Made by a program: the position numbers and the translations under genes. DNA of 64,000 nucleotides from positions 2,108,001 through 2,172,000 of the forward strand of contig OY987243.1 of assembly GCA_963920765.1 (NCBI GenBank), read 5' to 3'. Below, in pieces: positions 34,531-46,600 of the stretch; within the stretch, counting starts at the first letter, position 1; each line of letters starts with the position of its first letter. The notes below the pieces were generated by a model. The model had not been told where the DNA came from, did no database searches, and was given only the letters and a program-made list of their open reading frames with translations. The DNA comes from Ulota crispa (taxonomy: Eukaryota; Streptophyta; Bryopsida; Orthotrichales; Orthotrichaceae).

Positions 34531-35620
34531 CATTACGTTGATGTTTGTGGGACAGATCTGCTTACTTTGAAAGAAAGTAGTAGCCATAGATGTGATTGGG
34601 GAGCGCCTCAAGTACGCACAGTAGAGGCTTAACATCACGTATTTGGTGATGCCAGCCACCCTTGTCAATGACCTCACCGCATTGTCAGACCCGAAGGCTT
34701 TGTGGACTTGGTGCAACTGTAGAGCAACTACATTGGTTTTGTCTTTGACAGATTCCACGACCACGTGTAACATGTGCTTTGAAGCCTAGTCGGTGGGGTG
34801 ATTGCAGCAACTATGTGTCCCTCCTGTCCTGAATGAAAGCTTCAGCGGAAAAAGCTGTAAACAACTTTTTGAAATTTATTGACCATTCTTGGGTTTTCGC
34901 TGATACAGTAACTTATGTGGAGACTGGCGACAAGACCCTCCCGTCCATGTTTGCACCACTTGTGCACGAACACAGCTGCCCTCGATTTCAAGTAAGTTAC
35001 TGCAGTTGCCAACCTTGACGAATTCCCTTCTCTGTGGCTCTAGAACGGTGAGAATAGGCCCTAGTAATTGAAAGCTCTGGTGTCATTTCGTAGCATTTAT
35101 CACTCCTGATGAGTAGTGCAATGCTGTTTCATGAAGTCAGTAGGAGTGCAGATTTCAAGCCGCACTTAGAACAGTGATAACCGAGCTGAATTATCTAGCC
35201 AGTCTAAATCATTCAATTTGTAAGCAGGGGTTTAGAAACGTTGGAGTCTTGGAGATGTTGACACTAAACCCTAAATGGGGCCTAAGCCCTAAAGAGAAAC
35301 TTTAATCTCACATCTTACAGAGAAGTGACTGCATCTTAATTTCTTATCCTAAATGGCTGAAAGGGCAGATTTCCATGTGCCGCTGACGTAGGCCAAGGGC
35401 AAAGACTTTTGTACAAGAGTTATTCCAGCATTGGCAAATAATAGTTTTGTTGATCATGTCCTTGTGGTAGGGAGGAAATAAGTAAAGGAGTACAATTATC
35501 TTGTTGTCAAAGAGATCTTTATAGTATGTTGCCATAAATAAATAAAGAGTCTCATGGAGGATTTTTAATCCATTTTGAATGCGTGATATATTGTTGAAAA
35601 ACTTACAATAATATCTTTTA

Positions 35621-36004
35621 GGAATTGCTAACGGGAGTACGGGACACCTCTGTGAGCATGAAATTTGATAATTTAGTGCTATTTTTTATTTATTCAAGTG
35701 GTCCATCATTCATTCAATCACGGCATTAGGATCTCCTTGAAAGAAAACAATGTAAATACAATTTTTTGTTGAAATATTATTGCACCAATACTATTTTTTG
35801 ATGTATTTTTGTTTTTAGTCACTCAAAAGTCCTATATTTTTAGTTTCAAATTTAAGCACACCTATTTATTTTTTAGTATAACCTTAGAACTATAAAAGTG
35901 AATCAAATTTTTTGATCCAAATAAAAAAATCAGCATTCAAAATCATATTTCATGCTCACGGGGGTGTCCCGTTAGCAATTTAGAGTGTAGCGTTAGCAAT
36001 TCCC
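35621..36004. mobile_element. GGGAATTGCTAACG-ended MITE, copy 2, TA-flanked
   Basis: The termini are GGAATTGCTAACG and its exact inverse. TA lies at 35619-35620 and 36005-36006. The interior matches 31013-31489 in reverse and 39510-39884 directly (ATTTATTCAAGTGGTCCATC). It is non-coding. Confidence 0.75.
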
Positions 36005-36006
36005 TA

Positions 36007-37219
36007 TCTCTCCAATATATTATGTGTCTTGTTTAAAACAAAACTACCATTTCTAGTGTCATTCTTAAGAGGTCTTACAACAACAATGACCTTTTACCAC
36101 TAATCAAGTTCAATTATGCAATTCAACCAAGGTATAGTCAATATAGACTATTTAGAACACAAGCTTTGTCCTTGAATCATGTTGGCCAAGTTTGTCAATT
36201 TTTCTTTTGCTAAACAACCGCAACCTCTGCATCATTATTGATACACTATTTGACTTTTCTAAAATTTCTCAAAACTACCTTCACATGGAAATTTGCTCTA
36301 ACTGGGCAATTTCTAGTTTTGAAAGTGACAAGTTTTCCATCATGAGCAAAAAGCCATGACATATAGACTATGAATATATAATTAGTTGAATGTAGTTAGA
36401 GTAGGGGACAAATGATCCATTCCTCACTCAAATCCCTCCCACACAATCAATACTTCCACCAAATTTAAAGTTATTAATTACTTATCTTGAAAAATCAAAA
36501 AAAGGGACACAATGCATTAAAATTTTACATGAATTGAATTAGGAGAAGTGTTAATAAAAAACATTTGAAAAAAAAATCAAATAATAGTTTAAAAACTCTC
36601 AAAATCACATCCACCATCAATCTATCACCAATATGTTCTCCATTGATTCTAAACCCATGAATACTCTAGAGGACCAAAATGGTGCTCACAAGATTTCACA
36701 AGCATGTTTGAGATATTGAATCTATTTTTTTTTGGCCTTGCTATAAACTACAAGTATCAAGGCACTCAATTGGTCCATGCAAGTGGAGTAATAACAAGGG
36801 CAACCCAAATGTTATACAAGTGCCTAAAGAATCTTAATTGGGTGAAAAACCATACGGAGCGTGGTGATAGGCAATGTCTTACAAGCAACAACTAGTTAAT
36901 ATCTGTTGCAAGCTTCCCGGCTAGCATGTGCTTTGTGGTAGCAAAAAATTCACCTATAAGGGTTCAAACATGTTCTAAACCCTTGTTGAGGCAATTCTCA
37001 CCAATTGTGTTGGTCATCGTTTTTTGTGCAATAGCTGTTTGAAGCCCTAAAACTTAATATACAAAGAAGTAAAATCTTCAATAATTTGCAAATGTGTGCA
37101 TTCACATTTAATCATGCTACTCACAAAATTTGAAATGAATCATAGGCTTATATAATTTTATAAAAATCGATAAATAGCAACTACTTGCCAAAAAATGATA
37201 TTTTGCCATCACATGTTGT
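36007..37219. other. AT-rich intergenic sequence, no gene seen
   Basis: Short frames only. I see no repeats shared with the rest of the window. Confidence 0.55.
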
Positions 37220-37223
37220 TTGA

Positions 37224-37967
37224 GGGTAGTTGCAAGAATGACCTGCCAGTTTTGTCTCAAACACCCTTAAAACTAGTAGTACTAGGTAGTACTATGAGCT
37301 TTTGGAATATATATATTTTAAATAAAATAAAAGAATGAAAATTTGTAAAGCACTTAAAATAACATACTCATGAAAACTCAAACCTAGAAATTTTTAATCC
37401 TAAAAGTTATGCACAAAAATAGAGGGACAGAAATTATTAACAAAAAGACAATTTCCTTTTTTCTTTCTAGAAAATAGTAAAATAATCCAAAAAGTTAAAA
37501 TTAAAAATGGCCATTTCTCATCTCTTTCATTAGCTTGAACTGATGCAAGTGCTTTTTGGAGGAAGGTTTTTGTTTTTCACCAATGGAGGGAGGAAGGATG
37601 CCCACTTTGAGACAATGTGCAAGGCAATTTTTTTTGAGTTTAGTAGTAAAACTAGTCAACAAATCTGTGTAATGATGCCTCCAAAACCACTTCACTAATT
37701 TGCGGCTTTGGATTCTCTTTTTTGGACCCAAAATAGTACTAATAACCAACAAAACCACAAAGGTAGACATGCAATTGGGGTCCACTTAAAAATAGTAAAA
37801 TAATTTAAAGAAAACCAACATATTTATTGAATATCAATAACTTTCATGTTCACCTTACTTTGAAATTCCAAGTCAAAATAACTAAAACCGCAAGAAATAT
37901 GACCCAAAAACCACCTGCATGAGGTGAAGGGGACAGAAAGTAGGACACATCATTCTTGCAATCACCC
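37224..37967. mobile_element. GGGTGATTGCAAGAA-ended MITE, copy 2 (744 bp, reverse)
   Basis: The ends are GGGTAGTTGCAAGAATGA and, inverted, GGGTGATTGCAAGAATGA. It is flanked by TTGA at 37220-37223 and 37968-37971, a 4-bp duplication. It is the reverse homologue of 23363-24099 (shared TAGTACTA and AAACACCCTTAAAACTAGTA). Soon after it, a CTTAGGGG-TTAA end at about 38143-38154 marks another unresolved TTAA-type remnant. Confidence 0.75.
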
Positions 37968-38711
37968 TTGATCAAATGCTATAATCTCCCATCTCCCACA
38001 ATCAATTGTTCCCAAAATTTGCAAGCCATTTTCTAAGTAGGTGTTCCATTATTTTTCATGGTCACCTTTTGTGGATCATCTGATTGACTAAGATAAGATA
38101 CATCAAAGTTGTAGGTCTCTCAAGACCTTGATTTTGGTTGGGTGCTTAGGGGTTAATCTACAAGAGGGTTGCTTGAGTGGAGGCAATTTCAAGCTCTAAA
38201 TAGTGGTTAAAGGTTAAAACAATGTTGGTGAAAAAGTGAAAGCTGATGAATATAACATATTCAATAACACAGAATTGCACTTGAAATGGGTTAAAATCAT
38301 GGATTTGGAATAATTTACTCTTCAAATTGTATTGCAAATTATCCCTCTTTCTAAGCTTCTAAATGTGTAATTGGTTTTAAACTTGGTGAAAAATTGATTG
38401 CATATAAAGAATTTGAGTGAAGAATGGATATTTTTGTCCCCTACTCTATCTCAGCAACTCTTGGGAATGTGCCTATGATTTTATTGTTAGATTCACTATA
38501 GATAGCTTTCGTTGAGGAACAATATTTGTTTATTGTAAGATCTTTTTAATTCAAAACCAATCATCTAGCTTGACCTTGGGGTGCCTTTCTATTGTTCTCA
38601 AAAAGCTTGCATATATCAAGAAAACACAAAATAGAATGGTTACATGTCTAATTTTCATGAAATCTTTTTAACTTGCAAGTTGATAACTTGGTTATTTGCT
38701 TCAATTTGAAG

Positions 38712-39111
38712 TAAGGTAGGCTCACCCATAAGTGTGGAAATAAGGGTTTTGGAGTAGGTAAAACAATTGATTAACTTTGAAAAGAATATTACAAGTTAGG
38801 AAGTGGAAACCAAAAATATTGGTATCAATTTCAAGGTTCCAATTGCAAGCATTTGTTCACAAAGATTTTTTAAAGTCCAAAATCATTAAAATTGTAAGGA
38901 CCATGTGTAAGAGATGCTAAAAACAAGGCTTGTTTGTTCTTAAATAGTGAGATGGGTACTCAAAACCATCATGCAAGTCACCCACAAGCATCATTTTGTC
39001 ACCCATAACTATTACTTAATTACCCATAACCATTTGATTTATATTTGTTAGTACTTGACGATGTCAAATAACGCCCATGAGGACATGACAAGAATGGATG
39101 CGCCTACCTTA
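38712..39111. mobile_element. TAAGGTAGG-ended MITE, copy B (intact, 400 bp)
   Basis: The ends are TAAGGTAGGCTCACCCAT and, inverted, TAAGGTAGGCGCATCCAT. It is the uninterrupted counterpart of 233-3985 and carries a single TTAA at 38940-38943, where copy A carries the 3.37-kb insertion. Target duplication of this copy is not clear. Confidence 0.75.
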
Positions 39112-39509
39112 AGTCACAAATCATAAGAAAGCTTGTTAAGTTTGTGTATAAATTTGCATACTTAATAGTGTTTAAGTGAGCAAAACCACAACCATGAATC
39201 TCAATCCATCCATACAATTTTTTCAAGTAGTTACATTTTCCAATGTAACTGAGGAAGTTTTTACAATTGTTGCTATAAACTCTGTTGGGTGAGTGAGCAA
39301 TGAATATTCTGACAAAAAACCGGTATCTTTCGTCTCCGTAGTGCAATTTCTAAAAGTGGGTGTTAGATTTATCGTGTATCATTAAAGCATAAGAATACAA
39401 ATTTCGTTGCAGCAACTTTAAAAAAATATAATGATGATTGCTAGATGGACTTGATAATAATACTGATAAATGAAAGATAACAATAAGAGAATTACTACTG
39501 CAACACCTT

Positions 39510-39884
39510 AAATTGCTGAGAAGCCGTGAGCATGAAATTTGATAATTTATTGTTATTTTTTATTTATTCAAGTGGTCCATCATTTTTTTTATCAAGGCAT
39601 TACCACCTCCTTGAAAGAAAATATGATAAATATAATTTTTTTGTTGAAATATTATTGCACCAATACTAAATTTTTGATGTATTTTTGCTTCAAGTAACTC
39701 AAAAATCCTATATTTTTAGTTTCAAATTTAAGCATGCCTATTTTTTTTATAGTATAGCCTTAAACTGATAAAGGTGAAACAAATCTTTTGATCCAAATAA
39801 AAAAATCAGCGTTAAAAATCACATTTCATGCTCATAGGAGGTGTCCCGTTAACAATTTAGGGTGTCCAAGTAGTAATCCCCTAA
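39510..39884. mobile_element. GGGAATTGCTAA-ended MITE, copy 3 (degenerate ends)
   Basis: The interior is about 85-90% like 35621-36004 by eye (GTGAGCATGAAATTTGATAA, TTTTTGATGTATTTTTG). The terminal repeats have decayed, so limits are approximate. Confidence 0.6.
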
Positions 39885-41462
39885 CAATAATACTGAAACT
39901 TGAAAGAATATGTCATTATTGATGAAACAATACAAAACCAATGTGGGAGGGATCTTTTCAATTGTAATTATTTTTCCAATGAGAGAATCTTTAAAGCAAG
40001 ATAGTGAAAGAACCTCAAGATATTAATATACTTTAGATTCAACTTACTAGTTTCTGCAACACTCTGAGACGTTTAATTGTTGTACTTCAACATAATAGTT
40101 TTAAATTAAGTTACATTATCAAAGTTTTGAAGAAATAAAACAATTATAAATTAGTACTAAGTTTTACGAATATTGAAAATCAAGACAAAATGGTTGACTT
40201 TAAAACAACAACCCAAATCAAAAGCTTCTCGATCTACATATTATCCATTGAAGCTAAAGAAACTATAATTTGTTCACTTAAGTAATGGTTATTTTGCAAT
40301 GTGTTAAAAATTCTCAAGGTTACATAAACTTTTGTCGACATTCTCAAAAGAAAATCTTAGTTTGGAGCAAATCTTGTGATAGTTTTTGCAATGAAGTGTA
40401 TTTATTTATTTATTTGTTCTTGTGATGTACTTGTTACTAGCAAATATCAGTATAGAATAAGTTCTTTGTAAATAATTCAATAGTCATATTCACTCATTAC
40501 TTAATTTGGATGTCACAAGTGACATGAATAGATATAAAATATTTTAATGCATAAACAATGTTATCACTTTCTAAATACTACAATGGATTTTTACCAACCA
40601 AATTATAAGAGATTGTATATATTCCTAGATAAATTTCAGTTTCATATTGAAAACCTTATCTCTTTTGAAAGTTGGTTATCCCTTTCATCAATTTTAAGAT
40701 TCAAAAATAAATGCATCCATGCAAACTTAATTTGATTTGCAACACTACTTTTTGAATTGATTGAATTGAACAAGTTTCAAGTATTGGAAAATCTTGTATT
40801 GAACCAATTACAAATTTTTTCCACAGTTTTGACTCTTATAGGTTAAAATGGTCAATGAAATGTCACAAAGTTGACAATTATGTATTCATGAGAGTAGAAA
40901 TTAATCATTAATAACAAAATCCTAAAAACAAAATAAGGTACAGTGATAGAAGACAAGATTTCCCTTGGTAGGAAAGGTCCTAACCTTCTTGAGTAAAATG
41001 AATTTGTTTCACAAAACTCAAAGCATTGTTGAATCATCTATGATGACTCACCAACATAGCATGCAAAGAAGTGTATATGTAACTAATTGTTATGGAATGC
41101 ACTATGCTAAGGCTTTTGTTCTTTAAAGCTAAATACATTTTAATTAGTTTTATGAACAAAGAGCACATAGATTAAGGATGCCTTCATATATATATTTCTT
41201 CATACTTAGCAACAATTTTTTTAGAGATGAATATAATAAAAGAAAGAGTAGCTTACAAAGCACAAGTTTTGAATTTAATTTAATCACTAAGTGTTTATAG
41301 ACTATGTACTAAAATAGAAAGGTGGCTTATTCATGAAGAGGAAATTATGAAAAAGTTGTTTTCAAAAATGCTTTTATGTGATGAAAAAGGTATTAAAATA
41401 CTATTGTGAAATTTTACATTCAACAAATAAAGAGCCTCCCAAAAGAATCAATTGATTAACTA
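39885..41462. other. AT-rich intergenic sequence, no gene seen
   Basis: No frame above about 65 codons and no recognised repeat. Confidence 0.55.
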
Positions 41463-41994
41463 CACTAAATAGTGCATTTAGGTTGCCTTAACCCCTAAAC
41501 GTTAGGAGGGCATAGTAGATATGTTGCTGTATATCTGGCTTTTGCTACCAACAAATTTTTTAAACTTGGGATTTTAAATAACTCATTAGAACCACGTTTA
41601 TCTATATTCCAACTTCTTTGTTGATCTCAAATGTAGTAGAGGTGTGGATCCATTCCAAGTACAAGAAAAATACCCCATATTGTACTGGTAGCAAAGGGCC
41701 TTTCTGTTGTTTAAGGGTTAACAATTAGATTACCTTATCTTGGAAAGCTACTTCATGGCTCATGGCTTGGCCACTTGGATGTGCATGCAACTCTATAAAT
41801 ATTAGGATTTAATATGGTTTATAGCTTGGATGTAGTTGGTTTGTCTTTTTGCAACGTTATTCTTATTGTCATGCCCATTAAACTTTGTTTGTTGCAGTAC
41901 ATACTAATGAAAGTTGTTGTAATATTAGTAAGTATTTATGTATTGTAAAATGTTGAGAAATTAGTGTGGGGCAACCTAAATGCACTATTTAGTG
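41463..41994. mobile_element. CACTA-type element with a nested TTAA MITE
   Basis: Terminal inverted repeats of 24-26 bp begin CACTAAATAGTGCATTTAGG and are matched exactly at the other end (41969-41994). The flanking TA is shared by both sides; a full 3-bp duplication is not conserved. A 226-bp TTAA element lies just inside the left end. Without it the element is about 300 bp. It is non-coding. Confidence 0.7.
41492..41717. mobile_element. 226-bp TTAA-flanked MITE, copy 2
   Basis: TTAA is at 41488-41491 and 41718-41721. It is the same length as the copy at 33173-33398 and nearly identical over the central 150 bp. The ends are CCCCTAAACGTTAGG and, inverted, CCCTTAAACAACAG. It is nested inside the CACTA-type element. 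Confidence 0.8.
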
Positions 41995-42759
41995 TACCAA
42001 TTTACAAATAGGGCCCTCCACACATGTCTAGGTTGCACGAAATTTGGACTCAAGATAGTTGTGAGCAACCCCAAATTTTTGCCAAAATCTTACCTTAATT
42101 CGTGAAATTGCTAAATCCCTTCCCACACAAACACGTGATTTGCCAAATTTTGAATGAAAACTATTAAAAATAGTAGATTTTATGAATGAACATGCACATG
42201 TCCATTTCTATCCAAATTTGTCTTACCTGCTTGCATTGTTGGTACTAAGGCATATTTTTTCATTCGCCAAACTCCAGCTGTCCAGAGGGCATTTGATAAT
42301 AAATAGAAAGATCGACATGGATTGGTGTGATTCTGTCAGTTTTTCGCCAATCTGACTCTCGTTCGCCAGAAAAAAATGCGCTGGTTGGTACCTGTCGGGC
42401 CACCAACAAAAAAGAAGAAGAAGAAAGGCAGAATCTAAAGGCTGGTTGGGACTTGGGTACCGCGAGATAGAGCTTCGGGGTGAAGCCTCGAAGGTACAAA
42501 AGCCCTAGTTGTCATGGCGGGAAATCCTCGTCACCGCTCCCTTCCCGCGATAATGTGGCTTACGTGTCTTACACTTCACATGAGTTTCGTTTGCCGTAAC
42601 AGCAAGCGCCTCGCGGGTCCGCTCAAGAGCGCTGTCCGTCTCACCTCCTGGATTTGTTTGGGAGATTTTAGCAAGCCTGGTATCAATGGCGCTGTCCACA
42701 AGTTTCATGATGCGATCTGCTGAAACGCTTAGCAAGTTCACTGACGTGATATTGGTCTG

Positions 42760-43466
42760 ATTCGCGACACTGACGGAGAAAACTGGTAGATTAATGACAA
42801 GGTTTGCTTTGCTGAAGAATCTGGATGTTTTTATTTGTGCGGAGAATCAGACTTGCTCTTGATCAAGTGATTTACTGTTGATTGCGCTGCTCCTGCTGCC
42901 ACAGGCTATGAAGTTTCTCTCGAAGAAGCGCGTTCACATTGCATTCTATGCCATTGCGGCGAGTTTTAGGGGGAAAGGGAGTTGAGGTGGTCGTTTGAGA
43001 ATTACAGGATGAGATTAACTTTCGCGATTGGTTGCTGTCGCTGGCAACAACACGCGAACGATATCCTTTTCGAAGATTTATTCGTTTGATTCCTGACACT
43101 GACGGATAGTACCAGCAGATTAGTGACGGCGATTTTCTTTCTGACGTCAATGGAGGTGCAGAGGATTTTTGCGGAAAACCAGATTCACTCTTGATCAAGT
43201 TAATTTCTGTTGGTGGAGCTATTTCTGCTTGTCACAGGCTATGGCATTGCGCTGAAAGTCTCACATTGCATGCTATACCGTTGCTGTGTGTTCTTTTGGA
43301 GGACCTCAAGGTAGTCGTCTTTGGAAGAAGCGCATTGCACATTGCATTTCTATTCCATCGCGGTGAATTTTAGGGGGAATAATTTGAGATGATCGTTTGT
43401 GTGTTACAGGATGAGATTTGATTTTATGATTGGTGACTTTCGCTGGCAACAACATGCGAACGAGGT
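42760..43466. repeat. Two-unit tandem duplication upstream of REV1
   Basis: Unit 1 (about 42760-43085) and unit 2 (about 43086-43466) follow one another directly. Shared blocks in the same order are GACACTGACGGA, CTCTTGATCAAGT, CACAGGCTATG, TTTTAGGGGGAA, TTACAGGATGAGATT and GCTGGCAACAACA. Unit 2 has roughly 70 extra bases in its middle. The block lies 165 bp before the REV1 start codon and probably forms its promoter or leader. Frames of 80-150 codons on the minus strand (42505-42741, 42872-43198, 43306-43761) have no recognisable domain. Confidence 0.8.
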
Positions 43467-43630
43467 TCTTTATTTGTGCTGGATGCGCGGCGGCAATCGG
43501 CAGACTCTCACATCCGATTCTATCGGTAGAATGGTGGACGAGGTTGAATTGATTTAGTCCTCTCTTGGTAAACTGAGCCCGAAATGGCAAGTACATTGCT
43601 TTTTGAGTGAGACTTGGAAGTCGCACGAAT

Positions 43631-46600
43631 ATGGCTGGTGAAGAGATGGTGAAGGATATGAAAGAGAATGGAAACGGATCACTCAAAAGAAGGAAAGTAG
43701 ACAATGTCCCGCAGGGCATGGCGTGGGGGGCGCAATCCGTCGCTGCTGCAAGAATCAGCACTATTCGAGAGAAAGTCCCCGAGAGCGTGAGCGACTTTGG
43801 CAGGTTTGTATTTATTTTCCCCTTTTGATTTTCACCTTTGGGATCGAAATATACCGTGTGGATTGTTAAGCCGTTAAAATTTGCTACTGTATCTTTGGTT
43901 TCCTTCTACTGTGGCAATATCTACAACATATAGCCCATGCAGAGGATAAATTCTGCCTTGACGAGTAGTTGTAGCTTTGACTGATTTGGTCTTCATTTTG
44001 GAATGCTGGGGTTAACCAAGTTTAATAGTCTAACGTTACCTGAGAGGACTGTTTGGGTGACTGTACGTTGGCTTATACTGATGATAATCAGGTACATGGA
44101 TGAGAAGCGCCGTAAGCTAAACTTGCAGTATGTTGGAGATTCTTCTAATAGGCTCCTCAGGTGTTTTGGTTGCCCCTGCCTAACTACTATTGTTTCAATG
44201 ACTTTTTGATTCAGAGTATGATTATGGTTCCTATTTATGCATGCTTATTGCTTCCAATTCTTATGAAACATTTCATACTCAGGAATTCGTGAAGCTAGAA
44301 GTAATATCATGTCTCTAAGGCTATAATTGAGATATTTTATAGCGTCTAAATCTTGTCAAGAAAACTCTTGGTGTATATTACTAAAGAATTCTTGACTGTA
44401 GCCCAAACTAAATGAAGCTTTTTGTTTCCTGTTTTTCTTCTGGTATGTCAATTTGCAGTGGTGCAACAGCTGCGGTTGCAGCGTTGCATTCCAAGGAAGG
44501 GCAAATCGTGGTTGGTGATATCTCAACCAAGTCACGCTTGTTCAACGGAATCTCTATCTGGGTGGATGGTTTTACCACACCTACTCATCAGGTTTGAAAT
44601 CTGGGAGCTTCTCCGTACCTCTGCCACTTTTGCCATGCTTGCATTATTTCCTGAGTCTATTTATATCTACCTGCGTTTTCTTCAAATTTGTCTGTTTTTC
44701 TTCTTATGTATTTGTAGTAGCTGACGCTGATGGTTACAGGATTGTATTTTACTCTGTATGTCACCTCGTATGTCACATGACTTCCTCCGAAACACTCTTG
44801 AAACCGAATATCATCATTGCCGCTGACCCATGTTTGATAGAGTCGTCTAGTTCAATAAAATATGTGATTCTTTCTTCTGATATTTCGCTTTTGACAGGGC
44901 ATCTGCCTTACTAGAAAGCTTACCGTGCGTACCTTTGCAGGACTTACGACATCTGATGCTGCAATATGGGGGTGTTTTCGAAAATTATTTTAGAAGGGAC
45001 CTTGTTACGCACATAATATGCAGCACTCTACCTGATAGTAAAATAAAAAATCCAAGGTGTGTAATATTTTACATGGACACAATTTCGTTGAATTCCTTCG
45101 ATTTGGTCTTCATCTGCACCTGGGTGACTTCTGACTGTTTAGTAAGTGTGTACAGGATCACCTTATTATTTACTGTCAAGTCACGGCAATGATAATGCGA
45201 ATAGAAGTTGGCAATAGTTTCCCTACCTTCAACAAACAGGACAATTTATTAAGCCTGACATCTGATCTGCAGGTCTCTTAGTCGAGGATTGCCAATAATC
45301 CAACCAGAATGGATTGTGGATAGCATAACTGCAGGCCGAGTTCTATCTTGTAAGGAAGCTCCCCTATAATAGTTTAGAAATCGTTGGATAAGTGTTTTTC
45401 AGCCATATTTTTTTGCAGGAGCAGGGCTTAAACCGTATATAGCGACGGAAATTGAGTTGTTGCCTTCTACGTACCATAATGCCCTTCCCCTTTCAGGCCT
45501 TTATAGCGTTGTCTTCTGGAATAGTGAGAGGTTGAAGTTTTTTCACGATTTTGACACTTATGATTCTGCAAAAATGCAGGGGCACCCTATCAACTTCAAA
45601 GAATTGCACTAGATAATCCAAATCAGCGAACTTTACAATCGTCATATTCGAATCATAAAGTTGTTCATAATCCGTTTCCTCTTGATTGGAGGGACACTAG
45701 TCAAACGCAAGATAACGCCATTGAAGGGGATACAAAAACTCGACTGGAGCTATTGCCACTTGAAAATGTGCATACAATTGACAAACCAAGGCTATCGTCT
45801 TCACAAGGTTAGAAACAGGTCCTTTAATGGCGTTTGTGAGTGAAACCTTCGGAAGGAAGCCCGTGCAATTTTGTTTGAAAACTCCTTGGAGTGTCTTCTA
45901 TTGCTTTTTCACCTTTGATACCATGACCTTGTAGTAGTTGTTATTAAGCCTTTCAGTCCTTTTGGAAATGATTGACTGGAATCTTATCGTTATTCAACGC
46001 TTTGTAGCATAGTGTTAAGGTTGGTGTACCAGGTTTGTGCATGAGCATGATAGTTGTAAACACAATTCAACAGATACAGCGGTGGTCAAATCGATGCCTT
46101 TCGCTGAAGATATGAAAGCAAACAAAGAGGAGAGTGCTGAAAAATGCCTTGAAACTGTAAAACAAAAAATGCTCTACTCGTGCGCTGAGGAAATCAGCTT
46201 GGATGTTTCAGACAGAAAAAATAGAAAGATCAGTAGTGGATATGCGGATGCTAATACAACACGTTCAACGCTAGGGGACAAGAATTTTGTCCAAAATTAT
46301 TTCAAGGTGAGTAGTGATCAAAATCGTGCATTTGAGTCCAGTATTTTCTAATAAAAAATCATGATTTCGATCTAGAATTTCAATCCAGATTAGGAGCCTG
46401 CACTTTGCGCAAGGCGCTTCTTTCAATTGCATCTTGCATGTAGCAACATTTACCTATTAATAGTTGTTTGAATTAATTTATGTCCATCTCCAAGTTTTTG
46501 GAAGCATATGCAGCAGTACGTGATTGCCAGATCAGGGTATGAATCCTCTTTGCACTTCAGTATTTCTTTGGCCATGAATGGTACATTGTTTGATGTTGTG

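Noticed and set aside
42260..42741. Minus-strand ORFs of 78-79 codons before REV1
   Set aside because: They lie in balanced-GC DNA, but no domain or splice linkage was found and the + strand is also open.
43607..43630. REV1 start eight codons earlier
   Set aside because: That position is GTG, not ATG; the first in-frame ATG is at 43631.
45425..45604. Alternative REV1 exon 6 beginning after GAGCAG at 45424
   Set aside because: It gives an open frame and a Trp at the junction, but the exon starting at 45580 gives WAPYQLQ, matching the conserved end of the REV1 BRCT region, so it was preferred.
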